Positions 1-12,663 of a DNA stretch of 64,000 bases are shown here, piece by piece. The position numbers were made by a program, and so were the translations under genes. Origin of the DNA: Daucus carota subsp. sativus (lineage: Eukaryota > Streptophyta > Magnoliopsida > Apiales > Apiaceae). Under the pieces are notes generated by a model that did not search any database, was not told where the DNA came from, and saw only the letters and a list, made by a program, of their open reading frames with translations. The stretch lies in NCBI RefSeq assembly GCF_001625215.2, contig NC_030381.2, forward strand, positions 5,915,131-5,979,130, in the 5' to 3' direction. The first letter of the stretch is position 1, and the number at the start of each line of letters is the position of its first letter.

Positions 1-2288
1 GTATAACTAAAATAAGTCGAGGGAGAAACTTTAATATAAATTTGAGTAATCAATATATATATCAATCAATCAATCATCAATATATATATATATATAAAGG
101 AGGATGCGGGCGTCTCTAGAATTGCTCGATTCAGTGTTCTGATTTTTCTTAAATTAGCAATAGGATTACTAGCAATTATTGATAAAATACAATTTATATT
201 TAAAATTTGTGATGTAAGTTAATACAATTTTTATTTTCGATTAGCTCATCGTCACCATCTTGAACGATCAGTATATACTCAGTATATACTGATTATCACC
301 AACTTAATTGTATTGCTTGCAACAAAAAAATAAGCAAGGATGGCACTGTGTTTTATTTATTCAATTAACAATTATTGAACAAATATAATTTAAAAATACA
401 ATTCTTATTAGCAAAAGTTATAAATTTTATAATCTTATTATATTAATTTTTTTTCAAATTATATATCTAAAAAATAAAAACCAGCATATTCCAGAATCTC
501 AAATTGTCTATAAACAGGTTTGTAGCGCTAAACTCATGTCGTTCCATAATGATCAAGAAGATAGCATCTCTATCATGAAAACATCTTTAAGTTCTTCACA
601 ACCTCATTCAAATAGTATGCATAGACTTACAACCAATCTCGATAATAGTTGGATTCAATCTTATAATTTTTTTTTAAAATTTTGAATAGAAAATAAAATT
701 ATAATTCAAAAAATCAAATTCACGGATCTTAAAGGTAATACAATCCTTTTTTTATTGGATTCTAAAAAAATAAAATTCTTTTCTTATAATTTTCTTAAAT
801 TTCGGATTGAAAATATAATTATAATTTAAAAAATCAGGTTCAAGGATTCCAAAAGTTAATACAATTCTTTACTTTTTGGATTCTAAAGGTAACACAATTC
901 TTTTCTTATATAGGAATTCTCAAAGGAATAGGATTATATTTATTTAAACTAACAATTCTAGATAAAATACAATTTATATTTAAGATTTGTCCAATGCGTA
1001 CAATTTTTATTTTCGATTTACTCTTATAATTTTCTTAAATTTCGGGTAGAAAATAAAGGATTGTAAGATAATAATCATTAAAAACTAACAACAAAAAAAA
1101 ATAGAACCATAAAAGAATTATAATTTTTAACTAAAAAGTAGGAATCATAAAATAAAAATAATTAATAAAACAAAATAGGATATATAAAATAGGAATCATA
1201 TATTAATTTTATGATAATGTAAATGATTCTGGATTAGTATTGTGTTTGTCGGCCACGGGAGGCGGCCTAAACTAATTTTTATCTAAATAATAATAATTTG
1301 TCTATTAGTATTATGTTTCACGGGAAAGTGGCTAAAATAATTTTTTTATCTATGTTATAATATATTTTCTTATTAAAACGGGACCACGGTTCAAAATATT
1401 TTTTATCCAATCATAATCTTTAATTTTATCATAATTAGAATAATTTTGATATTTATTTAAATTAACAATCATAGATGAAATACAATTTGTATTTAAGATT
1501 TGTAAGGTAATACGTACAATTTTTATTTTCGATTTAGTCTTATAATTTTCTTAAATTTCGAATAGAAAATAAAGGATCGTGAAGATAATAATCATTAGAA
1601 AAAACTAATAGCAAAAAAATTAGAACCATAAAAGAAATATTATTTTTAACTAATAAATAGGAATCACAAAATAAAAATAATTAATAAAATAATATAGGAT
1701 ATATAAAATAGGAATCATATATTGATTTTATGATAATGTAAATGATTCTTGATTAGTATTGTGTTTGACGAGAACGTGAGGCGGCCCAAACTAATTTTTA
1801 TCTAAATAATAATAATTTTTTTATTAATATTATGTTTGACGGGAAAGTGGCTAAAATAATTTTTTATTTATGTTATAATATATTATTTGTTAAAACATGA
1901 CCACAGTTCAAAATAATATTTATCCAATTATAATCTTTAATTTTATCATAATTAGTATAATTTTTATTAGTATTGTGTTTGACAAGAGAGCGGCTCAAAC
2001 TAATTTTGATCCAAATTATACTGTAATAATTAATTTTACATAAAAATGAAAATTATGGATTAATATTGTCTTTGACGAGAGGGCGGTTCGAACTAATATT
2101 ATTATTAGTATTGTGTTTGACAGGATGACCACTTAAAAAGAATTTTATACTAATTATAATACTTTTTTATTAGTTATATGTTTAACCGGAAGATGACTCA
2201 AAATACTTTTTATACTATTATGATATTAATTCTTATCAAAATTTATACAAAATTTATAACGCCGTCGCGAAACTCGGCTTTATTCACC
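1..2288. repeat. AT-rich repeat spacer upstream of NMNAT
   Basis: No gene is supported here. The stretch holds a 513-bp tandem duplication (see the 961-1962 entry). It also has a looser family of 50-100 bp units around the phrase ttagtattgtgtttgacg followed by a gc-rich ggcggc-like core, near 1235, 1308, 1755, 1825, 1965, 2062, 2107 and 2170. The first 60 bases resemble 8640-8700 upstream of the MIC19-like gene (shared gagggagaaa core), so similarity between the two gene fronts may extend beyond the leader itself. Confidence 0.7.
961..1962. repeat. Two-copy tandem repeat, about 513-bp unit
   Basis: Copy 1 begins at 961 and copy 2 at 1474. Both run through the same ordered landmarks: an opening gat(a/g)aaatacaattt, a ttttattttcgattta segment, a run of AT-rich sequence ending in aggaatcatatatt, then two gc-rich islands (ggcggcc and gggaaagtggct). 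A third, partial copy of the opening segment lies near 178-245. The copies have diverged by scattered substitutions and small indels, so the duplication is not recent. Confidence 0.8.
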
Positions 2289-2600
2289 GGTTACAACAAA
2301 AGACTATCGACAGACAATCCCTGGAACCAAACACTCGCGGTGGCTTGGTGTTCGTCGGATCTAGCTCCACGACGCCGTTTCGCCCCTAATCACAGTCAGT
2401 AACTTATTCTTGTTTCAAATCACTTTTTTAATTTTGTTTCGATGCCCAATTTAAACTGTTAATCTACCTGTGTATGTATCTGTACGTATGTATGTGTGGT
2501 TTGATTGTTGAATTGAATTGTTTGTGGACTTAAAAAATGTCAAATTTGATTAAATTTGGAGTTGAATTGGTGTAGCTGAATGTTCATAAAAATTTCTGAA
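2289..2600 (+). promoter_or_regulatory. NMNAT 5' leader exon and start of leader intron (duplicated at 8883)
   Basis: The leader exon probably ends at 2398, where cacagtca meets GTAACTTATTC, a good donor. The matching acceptor is at 3260-3261, two bases before the NMNAT start codon. A near copy of the whole stretch, including the donor and about 200 bp of intron, stands in front of the MIC19-like gene at 8883-9200. The transcription start is not determined. Confidence 0.65.
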
Positions 2601-3262
2601 CTTGACAATGCTTAAAACATGATTGTCACAGCGCTCGACTAGTCGAGCAGTGGAGGCAGGGTAGTTGACTAATTATGACTTGAAAAAACCGATATATTGG
2701 TCAATTGGGCATGTAATCGGGTCAGCTAGTTGCTACGGGTTGTCGACTGAACCCAAACCCGGTCGAAACCCGATTTTAACAAAAGAGAACATTTACCCGG
2801 CCCTAATTACCTGGTCAAAACCCGATTTTGGATCTTTATGATGGTATTTAAAATATAAATGTAAAAATGAATTTGCTAAATTTTTTTTGACTTTGAAGTT
2901 TGGAATTTGCTTAATTATGTTATCTAAATAATAAATATGCATAATCAAGAATTCTGCAGAATGGAGTATTGCAGTTCACCATTCTGCAGGTGCAGTGGCA
3001 GGGAGGTTCTGCTCTGTTTTTAAGTCTAATAGCACTTTTCCTCTTCTCTGTTTTCCGCAATTTACCATTCCTTAGACTGTTTTCTGCGGTTGCATTTTGC
3101 AGAACTGCTCTGTTTTTTGCAGTTGCATTCTGAGGAACTGCTGCTAAATACTAAATAGCCTGATTTCCTTTGGTGCATATATGAAATAATTTTTAAATGT
3201 AATTACCTGTTAAAACAAAAGCAAGAGTGCTAATTATTTTGCATTTTGTTTGTCTGCGCAGA

Positions 3263-6200
3263 ATGGACAGTGACTTGCCACTGGAAAAACTATCATTAGG
3301 GTCTAAAGATCATTATACCGGGTAATTTCTACCTCAGTCCCCCATTTTATTTCTGGTAGCCAAATTACATGAATATTGCCTATATTGTGTCCAGATGAAC
3401 ATAATAGCTATTATTGTTTTTGCTGGGAGTCATGTCTATCATACATTTTATATCATCGAGATATTGAGGCATGCATTATATGTAAAGGCTGATTCTAGTA
3501 TCGTGTACATCTGTACATGAACTGTTTTTTTTCCTCTTAAGGTACTTATATTATCTGACAGAATAACTCTTGGAACATCAGGAAAAGAACATGTGTAGTT
3601 TTACTTTCAGCTGGAAGTTTCAATCCTCCAACATATATGCATTTACGTCTTTTCGGTAAGTGGCTGCAACCATTTTCCTCAACCTCAATCTAAACTTAAC
3701 AAAGGACTTCTGTAGGAGTGTAAGTCAGTAACTTCAAGTCATGGTACATGTTGAAGGGGGAGGTCAATGTCGATACATATTTATACACACATATGACTAT
3801 ATATGTATATTTGTCTATAACTGTGATTACTGTTTTATATAATTTTTAATGGATTGCTGATTACTTTTAAAGTTTTAAATGTATATTTATTCTCTTGTTG
3901 CTAGAGCTTGCGAGAGATGCACTAAATTCAGAGGGGTTCTCTGTTATTGGAGGATATATGTCGCCGGTAAATGATGCATACAAGAAAAAGGTATGTAACT
4001 ATGTGTATTAGAACATAAATTATGCACTTTGTTCCTACATGTGAATATGAACAAGTTGAATATGTAGTTAGTGGCTGAATGTTCTTCTCCGTATAGGGTC
4101 TTTTATCAGCTGAACATCGGATCCCAATGTGTAATCTTGCTTGTAGAAGTTCTGAATTCATAATGGTGGACCCTTGGGAGGTCTTTTTCTTCCCCCAACT
4201 TTCTATCTCTCTATCTAGATATAATATATCTGTGTGTGTGTCTTTTTATGAAAATCATTACACAGGTTTTTGGTCACTTGTTTTTTTGTCTTGCATATAT
4301 AATAAATTATGTATCTCTGTAGTAGGCAAATCAGAGTACCTTTCAGCGGACATTAAGTGTTTTATCCAGAATCAGGAGTTCATTGTGTGATAATGGATTG
4401 GTACCAAGTGGTAAGCTATAAACTTTCCCTTGTTTTTCACCCAAAGTCCTAAATTGAAGAACCAGTTCTCTATGATTGAGAAAAGCGTGGTCCTTAAAAA
4501 ATTTGTATTAATAGCATAAGGTATCACGTATAGGTCAATTCAGTCTGTACTCTGTACTCATGTTAAATGTTTGTAAAGTAGTACATTAACTTCGTCTATG
4601 TGAGATAGGATCATAGGAATCTTGGCTCTAAGCTTTTTATATTCTGTACTTCTGTGTTTAAATTATCTTTGATCATGTTATATCTCTACTGCTTTTTGGC
4701 ATATCTTTCTACAGATCATGCTGCAATTAAGTGTTACATGGCTGATCTATGTATTTATATATTTCCATGTGTTATACTTGTACACAAGGTCAGCCTTTTT
4801 AAATTATTTTCTTAAAGATAATATTCAAGGGTTATAAGGACATTGATTAATTAGGCAATGTAGACTCTTTTAAATGAAACTTCAAATGTATTATTAAACT
4901 GTTGGAGCAAGATAGTTATATCTCTTGGTTGGGCTTTGGCTCCCTCAGTGACAGAATGTAATTTATAGCACCTAAGCAGATATAAAATATCCAAATGTAT
5001 TGCTTAGTCTACATCCCTGCCTTGTGATATTCCTTTTCTTTTCTTTCCTAGATTGTACTACAATATACTGTTTCTGTGTTTTAGATGTTAGTATTTTCTT
5101 TCTTTGCACTCAAATTTATTGGTGATATATTGTTTTATCTTCTGCTTCTAGCATACCTTAAAGTCATGCTTATCTGCGGCTCTGATCTACTTGAATCTTT
5201 CAGTACTCCTAAAGTATGGATTCCCGAGCAGGTAAATCCAAGTCTATCATCAAATATGCAACTCAAATGCGTCTTTTTCTTGCTAGTGGAGGCTGGATGA
5301 ATGAATTTAGTTTCTGTATTGATTAGAAATTATTCACGTCTAAGTTCTGGTTTATGACTCCATAATCGTCCTGAAATCTGCCAAAGCAAATGTAGCACGA
5401 AGCTAACGAGATCTTGCTAATTGAGAAAAGGTTTTATGTTGATTTTTCTTGATATTTTGGTCCATTGAAGTGTGGTGCGGGGCTGCTTTTGATTTGATAT
5501 CTTAGAAGAATAACACTGCTACTTAGAGAGAGAATTAACACATTTACAAATGCAAAATCCCTAACATAATGAAGTTGTAGGAATTGGATGGCATAGCACA
5601 CAAATTACCACATTTGATAGCTTTGTTCACAAGAGTGGTGTATAGTTCCTCCATCTGATAAACCAAGTTTATTATTCGCTGATTGGTGTCCTCGGTTATT
5701 TAATCTCTTTTTAATTTCATCAGGATAATGATTACAGTACACTGACATTGAGCAATGTGCATCTCTATGCTTTTAGGATATAATACTTAGCAACATTTTG
5801 AGCTTGTTGGAACGTGTAATCATGCAATCTCAATCATGTTAATTGGGCTTTCCATACACCATCAAATTGATTATAGATCCGAAACATCCAAAATGTTTGT
5901 ATCTGTTAGTATGTGAAACGTCAACAAGTTGTCTGACAGTTGCTACGACTAAAACATCTATGTTGAAGACCTTAGATCTTGTGGAATTTGATTTCTGGAA
6001 GGAATTTGGTCATAATGTTTATTTTCAATTTATAGGTCAGAACAATATGTAGAGACTATGGCGTAGTTTGCATCCGGCGAGAAGGTCAAGACATTGAGAA
6101 ACTTATTGCCAGTGATGAAATTTTGAATGAATGCAAGGTAAAAAAATTGCATATATTGAAGATCTCTTCTTCCAGGCGGTTCCTTTGGGATGAGTTTCCT

Positions 6201-6760
6201 TTCGTAATATATGAAAACATTTTCCATATTCTTTTGAACTTGTGAACATTTTTATACAATTGTTTTGCATGTTTCAGAAAAATATTTTCCTTCAAACAAG
6301 TAGAGCCTTAATTTCGGATTGTTTGTGTCAAAATTAAACTACTTTATCTGGAATTGGCATTGCATAGAAGTTCATAAAATGACTGACTTTTTTAGTTTGC
6401 ATCTTCCAGCAATATATGCCAAGTTTATTAATTTATTTTTGATCGATTCAAATAATGACACGAGTGATAGGCATATCATATTGTTTTTCCTATATGTGCA
6501 GAGTAACATCAAAATTGTCGATGAAATTGTTCCAAACCGAATTAGTTCAACAATAGTGAGGTAACTAACGTATCTAAATATCTAGTTGCTTTGATGAAAT
6601 ATTAATGATTTACTGGTGAGAGGGCTTACTTGTATTCGTTGGGCTAACTCATATTTGTTGCAGGGATTGTGTTTCCAGGGGTTTGTCGGTAAAATACCTG
6701 GTGCCAGACGAAGTAATTGACTACATCAAACAACATAATCTGTACACAAACTCTACATAA
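3263..6760 (+). CDS. NMNAT: Nicotinamide/nicotinate mononucleotide adenylyltransferase
   Basis: Joins ATP to nicotinate or nicotinamide mononucleotide to give NaAD or NAD+, the shared step of de novo and salvage NAD synthesis. I read nine exons: 3263-3321, 3582-3655, 3905-3990, 4097-4180, 4326-4410, 5152-5231, 6036-6137, 6502-6560 and 6664-6760. Phases agree throughout and give 241 aa, close to the Arabidopsis enzyme. Exon 2 carries the nucleotidyltransferase motif GSFNPPTYMH (variant of GxFxPxHxxH). Further family blocks are GGYMSPVNDAYKKKG, CGSDLLESF, WIPEQ and, near the C-terminus, ISSTIVR (the ISSTxxR ATP-binding motif). The start codon sits just after an acceptor, so the 5' leader is spliced. 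No truncation is seen. No targeting peptide is obvious, so a cytosolic or nuclear site is likely. Identity is firm; the exon limits rest on splice-site reading and family comparison. Confidence 0.93.
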
Positions 6761-8544
6761 ATTTGAGAATTTCTTGGCTGGATTGAGAAGCGAAGAATCT
6801 TGCTTGTACAATTTAATAACTTACCCTTTAAGGGTAAGATAATTTGGGGATGTGTCAATTATAACTTTGAAATCAGACGCCTGTTGTGTTGGGTTGCATA
6901 TGTCCACAGATGTTGAGATTACATATTGTTAGTTTAGCAAGATATGCAATGAGATACCGGCGGTTTTCTTCATACTTTACCTGTATTGTGCAATAGAAAG
7001 CAAAACGTGCTGTCTTGTATTGTATTATCTATTCCTCTCTACATAGATGTTGCGAAAATTAGGTTGTGTCTAGTGTGGAGGACTTACTCGCTTCCAGATT
7101 CTGCATCTTCGGAATATGTGAATCACCTTTTCCGATTTTGAACTTCTGCAACTAAGATACATGTAATTGCTTAGATTTGTCTATTGATTTAATAGATTTA
7201 ATGACATAGAAAGTTTGTTAATTTGTGTTTGTCGTTTGTGGAATTGGTGAAATAGTTATGATTTGTGAAATTAGTGATTAGTGATGGATTAATGGCTGTA
7301 TGTATATATATTAGTTACGTGTATGTAGTATTTAATATCTTAAAATGCTGATACGAACATATAATACATGCAAGAGAAATCAAAACGAGTTAAAGGAGTA
7401 TTGGGGAGGCTTGGTTCACCCCTTGCGAGAGATTTTAGTTATAATTTACTATCAAGATTGTTCAATGTAGAATTAATTTATTGTAAAAACTCATTATCTA
7501 GCTAACTTGTTATCAAAAATCATTTACTAGTTAAGTCGACAGATTTTTTTAACATGTAGTAAAATATTTTGAGTTGACAGGTCTTCTATATGCTGCAAGT
7601 CTTGTAACACATGTATTCCTCCTGACAAAAAAAAACACATGTATTCCTTGTTTTCAACTGAATCTGGGTTAACAAATTATTCCAAAAATCCGAGTAGAAA
7701 TTTGGGTTAATAAATTACTCCAAAATCTGAGTAAAAATTAAAATTTGAATTTACGACTGCTCAGTAGTATATTTCACTCAAATGTTCAACTAATCCATGT
7801 AATACCTTCTTTCCCGTTCCACCAGAAAAAATCCACAGACCAACACAATACCTCATTCTTCACTCCACTGAAATAAAATATGAGCAAAACGAATTTTTAG
7901 ACAACTCTCTTTTTCTGATCAAAGATAATATGAGGAACACAATTTCTTAAATAGTTACTATTATAATAATTAGGATCGTACTCAAGAGAGAACTAATACT
8001 TAAAATAAAATCATAAAATCATTAAAATTCAAAATATGATACATAAATAAGACATTTTTTTTCATATATTTGCAAACTCTAACTAATACGAGAAATAAAG
8101 TAAGGTTTACATGGGTTCTGTATAATGACTTCTCTTAAACATGACCCAACTAGCTAACTCTATTAACGAGCTAACAATATTTTAGATGAAGAACTATCAC
8201 ATTTTTACATTTTACATGAATAACTATCACAATTATTCTTATTGTTAATCACCTTTGAAATAAACTGATAGGTTTGAATTTTACAAATATTCGTTAATTA
8301 TATTTATATGAAAACTAGATTAAACGAGAGTCAATTACATCATATAAAACATGGATGCTTAGCCGATTTCTGAATTTCCACTCGCACATTTTTATATAAG
8401 TTCAACTACTGATTATTATTTTTTATCGAGTTCTAAAATTCGAATAAAAGAATAAATTTCACCGAGTAACAAATCACTTGTTTAATGAGAAAAAAGAAAA
8501 CCAAATATTCTTTTCATCTCATTCCATAACTTCACAATATATCC
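6761..8544. other. NMNAT 3' region and AT-rich spacer
   Basis: The first few hundred bases are probably 3' UTR of NMNAT. The rest is AT-rich spacer with no open frame that resembles a protein family and no clear element ends. Confidence 0.6.
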
Positions 8545-8856
8545 CACTTTATAATATTTATGATAAAATATTTAATTCTTGGAAGACGACAATTTGTTCC
8601 AATAAAAAAAATTAAAAAGTCAAATATAATTTAATTGACCAGTAAAATATAAGTTGAGGGAGAAAATTTTGATACAAAATTTAGTAAAAGTAACTATCTC
8701 CACTTTATAATATTTATGATAAAATATTTAATTCTTGGAAGACGACAATTTGTTCCAATAAAAAAAATTAAAAAGTCAAATATAACTTAATTGACCAGTA
8801 AAATATAAGTTGAGGGAGAAAATTTTGATACAAAATTTAGTAAAAGTAACTATCTC
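8545..8856. repeat. 156-bp tandem duplication
   Basis: Copy 1 is 8545-8700 and copy 2 is 8701-8856. They are nearly identical; I see one t/c difference in about 156 bases, so this is a recent event. It ends just upstream of the duplicated leader of the MIC19-like gene. Confidence 0.9.
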
Positions 8857-8882
8857 GACAAGAATCTGGAAGTATGGCCTAG

Positions 8883-9200
8883 GGTTACAAAAGACTATCG
8901 ACAGACAATCCCTGGAACCAAACATCCCGGTGGCCTAGTGTTCGACGGATCTAGCTCTACGACGCCGTTTCGCCCCTAATCACAGTCAGTAACCTATTCC
9001 TGTTTCAAATCACTATTTTAATTTTGTTTCGATGCCCAATTTAAACTTTTAATCGCATCTTAATTTAATATTCGTGTGTATGTTTCTGTATGTATGTGTA
9101 GTTTGATTGTTGAATTGAAAACTTTGTGGATTAAAAAATGTCGAATTAGATTAAATTTGGAGTTGAATTGGTGTAGTTGAATGGTTATTGTAAATTTGTG
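8883..9200 (+). promoter_or_regulatory. MIC19-like gene 5' leader exon (copy of NMNAT leader)
   Basis: Near copy of 2289-2600. It holds the same leader exon ending cacagtca at 8988 and the same donor GTAACCTATTC at 8989. The first acceptor that fits ahead of the coding exon is at 12091-12092, so the leader intron would be about 3.1 kb. Confidence 0.6.
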
Positions 9201-9229
9201 AAAGAGGGATTTTGTTCGACGTAGTTTGA

Positions 9230-10210
9230 GGTTGTTAAGTTTGGGGGAATTTTGGAATTGGACTGTTTGTGAAGTTGTTTTGGTGGGTGGTTCGGCATGT
9301 ATGTTGTAGATTTAGTGATTTACAAAAGATTGATTTTATTAGGCGTAGCGAATGGTTATTAAGTTTTGGGGAAATGTTAAATTGGACTGTCTGTTGAGTT
9401 GTTTCGGTACGTGGTTCGGAATGTTGGTATAACTTCCCGAGCCCACAATTAGATGCATACCGGACCCAACAACCCATAACAGGTTGGCCCAAAAGTGTTG
9501 GTATACATCAGTTATTTACTTGTGCTTATAAAGGCTTCAAATACTCTTTATCTAACTGATATGAGATGTTACACACACCCATTTCTAGATTCGATATCCT
9601 TATCGAATTTACACACAAATTTATGAAACGCGGGTAATGCCTTTGTCCTTACGGCCATGTAGAGCTCTTCCTGTCGGGTAGAGCTCTAATAATATGTATA
9701 ACATCCAAGCCCACAACTAGATGCATTACCGGACCCAAACCCATCAACCCACCACAGGTTAATTCGAAAATGCTAGCAAATTGGTACGTAAGGTGAGGTT
9801 ATTAAGTTTTTAGAGATGTTGAATTGGGCTGCTTGTCGAGTTGTTTTGAATTGGATTGTTTGTGAAGTGTTTTAGATACATGGATCAGAATGTTTATTAC
9901 TAATTTACATAAGGGTAATTCTATTAGACTTTAGACATAGCATGAGGTTCCTAAGTTGTTGGGGAAATGTTGAATTGGGCTGCTTGTGGATTTGTTTGAA
10001 TTGGACCGTTGGGGAAGTGTTTTTGATACATGGCTTCAGATTTCTGTCATCAATTTATGGAAGAGTAATTTTATTAGACGTTATGCGATTGTCTGAGGTT
10101 GTTTAGTTTTTGGGGAAATGTTAAATCGTACTATTTGTAAAGTTGTTCTCTTACATGTCTGGGAATGTTGGTTGTAAATTTCTAAAGAGGGATTCTATTA
10201 GACCTGGTAC
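9230..10210. repeat. Degenerate repeats in the MIC19-like leader intron
   Basis: At least five copies of a unit with the order tta-agttttggggaaatgtt, aattggactg (or gggctg), cttgtggagttgtttt, then a tacatgg-like segment and ttctattagac. They lie near 9235, 9355, 9795, 9955 and 10100. The second and third are separated by about 350 bp that itself carries a repeated cccacaa(c/t)tagatgcat phrase (9440 and 9712). No coding content. Confidence 0.6.
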
Positions 10211-10400
10211 CAGGTTATTTAGCTCTTCTGATTTGTCTTTGTAATTCCCCTATGTGATCATTTACCATTAATTGGAAGGGCAACTTTTTTTTTTTTATTT
10301 TGATTTTTCTCTTGAATTTTGTGAATAGTGTATTATGAAATTGTCCTTTCTATTTGTATGATATCTTGTTTCACATTTCTATTTTTTATTGGGTTGTTTA

Positions 10401-11130
10401 GAGCATCTCCAAGGGACTCCTAAATGAGCTCTTAAATCAAAATGTAAGAAGCGCGATCATAAATAAAGCTCTAAGAGCATCTCCAATGGGCTCTTCAAAT
10501 AAGCTCACAACTCTAAAATTAAAGAAAATGTGAAAAAATAGTGTTCCAACGGGGTCCTAGTGGCTCTTTAAGAATTTAAGAGTTTTGTATCTCTCCTCTC
10601 TTTTAAAGAGCATCTAGCTGCTCTTAACTTATTATCATTGAATATAAAATTCACTTCCTTCTACTTCTATTCACTTTTCACTCCAACTTTTCTCTCAAAT
10701 ATTAATGAATTATGAACAGAGAGCATTTATAAAGAGTAGGGTTGGAGTTGTCAGGATATTCAATGTATTAACTTGTTAGGAGCCATATATTCTATTATTT
10801 TTTAAAGAGTGATTTAAGAGCACCATTGGAGATGCTCTATGAGACTCTTAATGGCTCTTAAAGAGCTTCTTCCTTCTCCTCTCCTCTATTTTAAGAGCCA
10901 CTGCGTGACTCTTAATTTATTTTTAATAATAAAAAATTCATCCCTTCCAATTCATCAAGTACCTTTCCTACCATATTGACATAGCAGAGTACAAATATTA
11001 AAAAATATAGAATAAAGTTGGAGTATGAAGTGCATTGTCGGAGTTGACGCTCTAAACAATGTACTAATTTGCCAAGAGCCACAATTTTTATTATATTTAA
11101 GAGCTAACTAGGAGACTCTTGGAGATGCTC
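10401..11130. mobile_element. Tourist-like MITE interrupted by a related MITE
   Basis: Outer ends are GAGCATCTCC at 10401 and GGAGATGCTC ending at 11130, next to TTA on the left. A second element with the same ends occupies 10475-10837. Both contain repeated tcttaa/agagct phrases. This is a nested insertion inside the leader intron of the MIC19-like gene. Non-coding, non-autonomous. Confidence 0.65.
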
Positions 11131-12126
11131 TTGTTCCTTTTCCTTTCTAATTTCTGCATTTTGTTGAATCAAAATCAATTGACATTTGACCCTGACAAAG
11201 GCAGTCATGGGGATGGGGTAGAAATATTTTGATGCTCTCTCATATATTATTTTTAACGCATGCAGTTTATTCTAGTCATCTTGCAGAAATTGTTTCGTTA
11301 TGCTTGTTTTGTCAAAATTCGCTTTTGTCTCTTCTTTTGTTATACATCAGTCTTATTAGTTGCAATAAACCTGTTGGTCATAACTGAAATTTGTACTCAT
11401 AAAGTCTATACTCTATATATATATATTTGATCAGGTTCCACCAGAATTATCATTTAATATTACTGGATGATGTAGATATATAGGTTTTTGCACCCTCAAG
11501 TAAAAAAAAATTCAGTCTTCTTAATTTATTACATACTCTTAATTTACTGAACTTGGTTATAATTAAAAGATAAAAATAGAATCTGCTTCGTGTTGAACCA
11601 GGTTTATACTTAGGTGCAAGACAAGACATCCCTTCTATCTAAGTGCTTTTTTGGTCAAGATATCACAAAATTTACGTCGACTCTTTATCTTACCTTGAGT
11701 ATCAGTATTGTACACTGAATGCACATGGTCACATTAGTATGGATTAATATGATGAAGTTCGACGCTTGAACATGTATATATATTGTGGTATTCATTGTTT
11801 GTGTTTCTCTTTCTAGATAAAACCTTGTTTTAGAAGATAATAGTTAGCCTATGCCCAAGAAAAGAGGGTTTGCCTATCTGAATGTGATTAAACTTGAATC
11901 AAGGGGAGATCTTGGAGGTACCTTATGCCTTTGCTGTACCTTGAAACCCTGTCTCCTTGACCATAATGGCTGGTAGATATCTCATTTAATTTTAAGAAAT
12001 GCTTGATGGTTAAATAACCAACGCATACCTCTATGATACTCCTCGAGATATGTTAATTGTATTGAATTGCTTATACTTGTTCAACTTATTAGGTACCCTG
12101 CGTCCCTGCCCTCCACTCTCTTTAGC

Positions 12127-12663
12127 ATGGGTGACTTTACAATTCAGATTAGCAGCAACTTAGTTAAACAGCTCGCAGATGATGGTGTAAAGATAAAGAA
12201 GAAAACAAGGAAACCAAAAACAAAGGCACCGCGTGAACAGTTCCCTGCTAAAGAACAACAAAAGCATAATGTAGATGATTCTGAAACACTAAAAAGTCCT
12301 AATGCTGTGGGGTGGCCAGTCCAACCACCACTGTTCATGCCAATTACCCCTCCTCAACTACCTGCTCAAGCGGAGATAGATGCAATAAGGTCTGTGCTTC
12401 AAGATAGCGAAAGGGTCCTGGAAAGATTGCAGAAGCATGAAGACGACATGGTGAAACAGGTTACACAGAAAGCTAAGGATCTACATGAGAAAGAGTTCAA
12501 GATTCCTCAGCCTAAACCTATCCCTTGCTTGGTTGAGAAAGACGCTTGCTTGGAGTGCTATAAGGAAAATGTCAAGGATCCTCTCAAATGTGCCAGTTTG
12601 GTAGAACAATTTTCCAATTGTGCTCGAATGGCTAGGCAGCAAGTGAGTTCTGTGGAGAAGTAG
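12127..12663 (+). CDS. MIC19: MIC19-type twin-CX9C (CHCH) mitochondrial protein
   Basis: Predicted 178-aa protein from a single coding exon. The C-terminus has Cys134-x9-Cys144-x10-Cys155-x9-Cys165, and the middle segment CYKENVKDPLKC matches the CYRENxxxxLxC pattern of animal CHCHD3/MIC19, a MICOS subunit that shapes cristae. One extra Cys is at 141. The N-terminus (MGDFTIQISSNLVKQLADDG) resembles the start of MIC19 proteins. It is followed by a Lys-rich, disordered stretch and a charged, probably coiled-coil helix around residues 80-115. I chose 12127 because the frame upstream crosses a tattag acceptor at 12091-12092. Such proteins are oxidised by the Mia40 route in the intermembrane space (known for the class). 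Family assignment is good; a direct MICOS role in this plant is inference. Confidence 0.78.
   Translation: MGDFTIQISSNLVKQLADDGVKIKKKTRKPKTKAPREQFPAKEQQKHNVDDSETLKSPNAVGWPVQPPLFMPITPPQLPAQAEIDAIRSVLQDSERVLERLQKHEDDMVKQVTQKAKDLHEKEFKIPQPKPIPCLVEKDACLECYKENVKDPLKCASLVEQFSNCARMARQQVSSVEK

Noticed and set aside
2178-2402. 74-codon frame before NMNAT
   Set aside because: Overlaps the duplicated leader and is not conserved as a frame in the copy at 8883.
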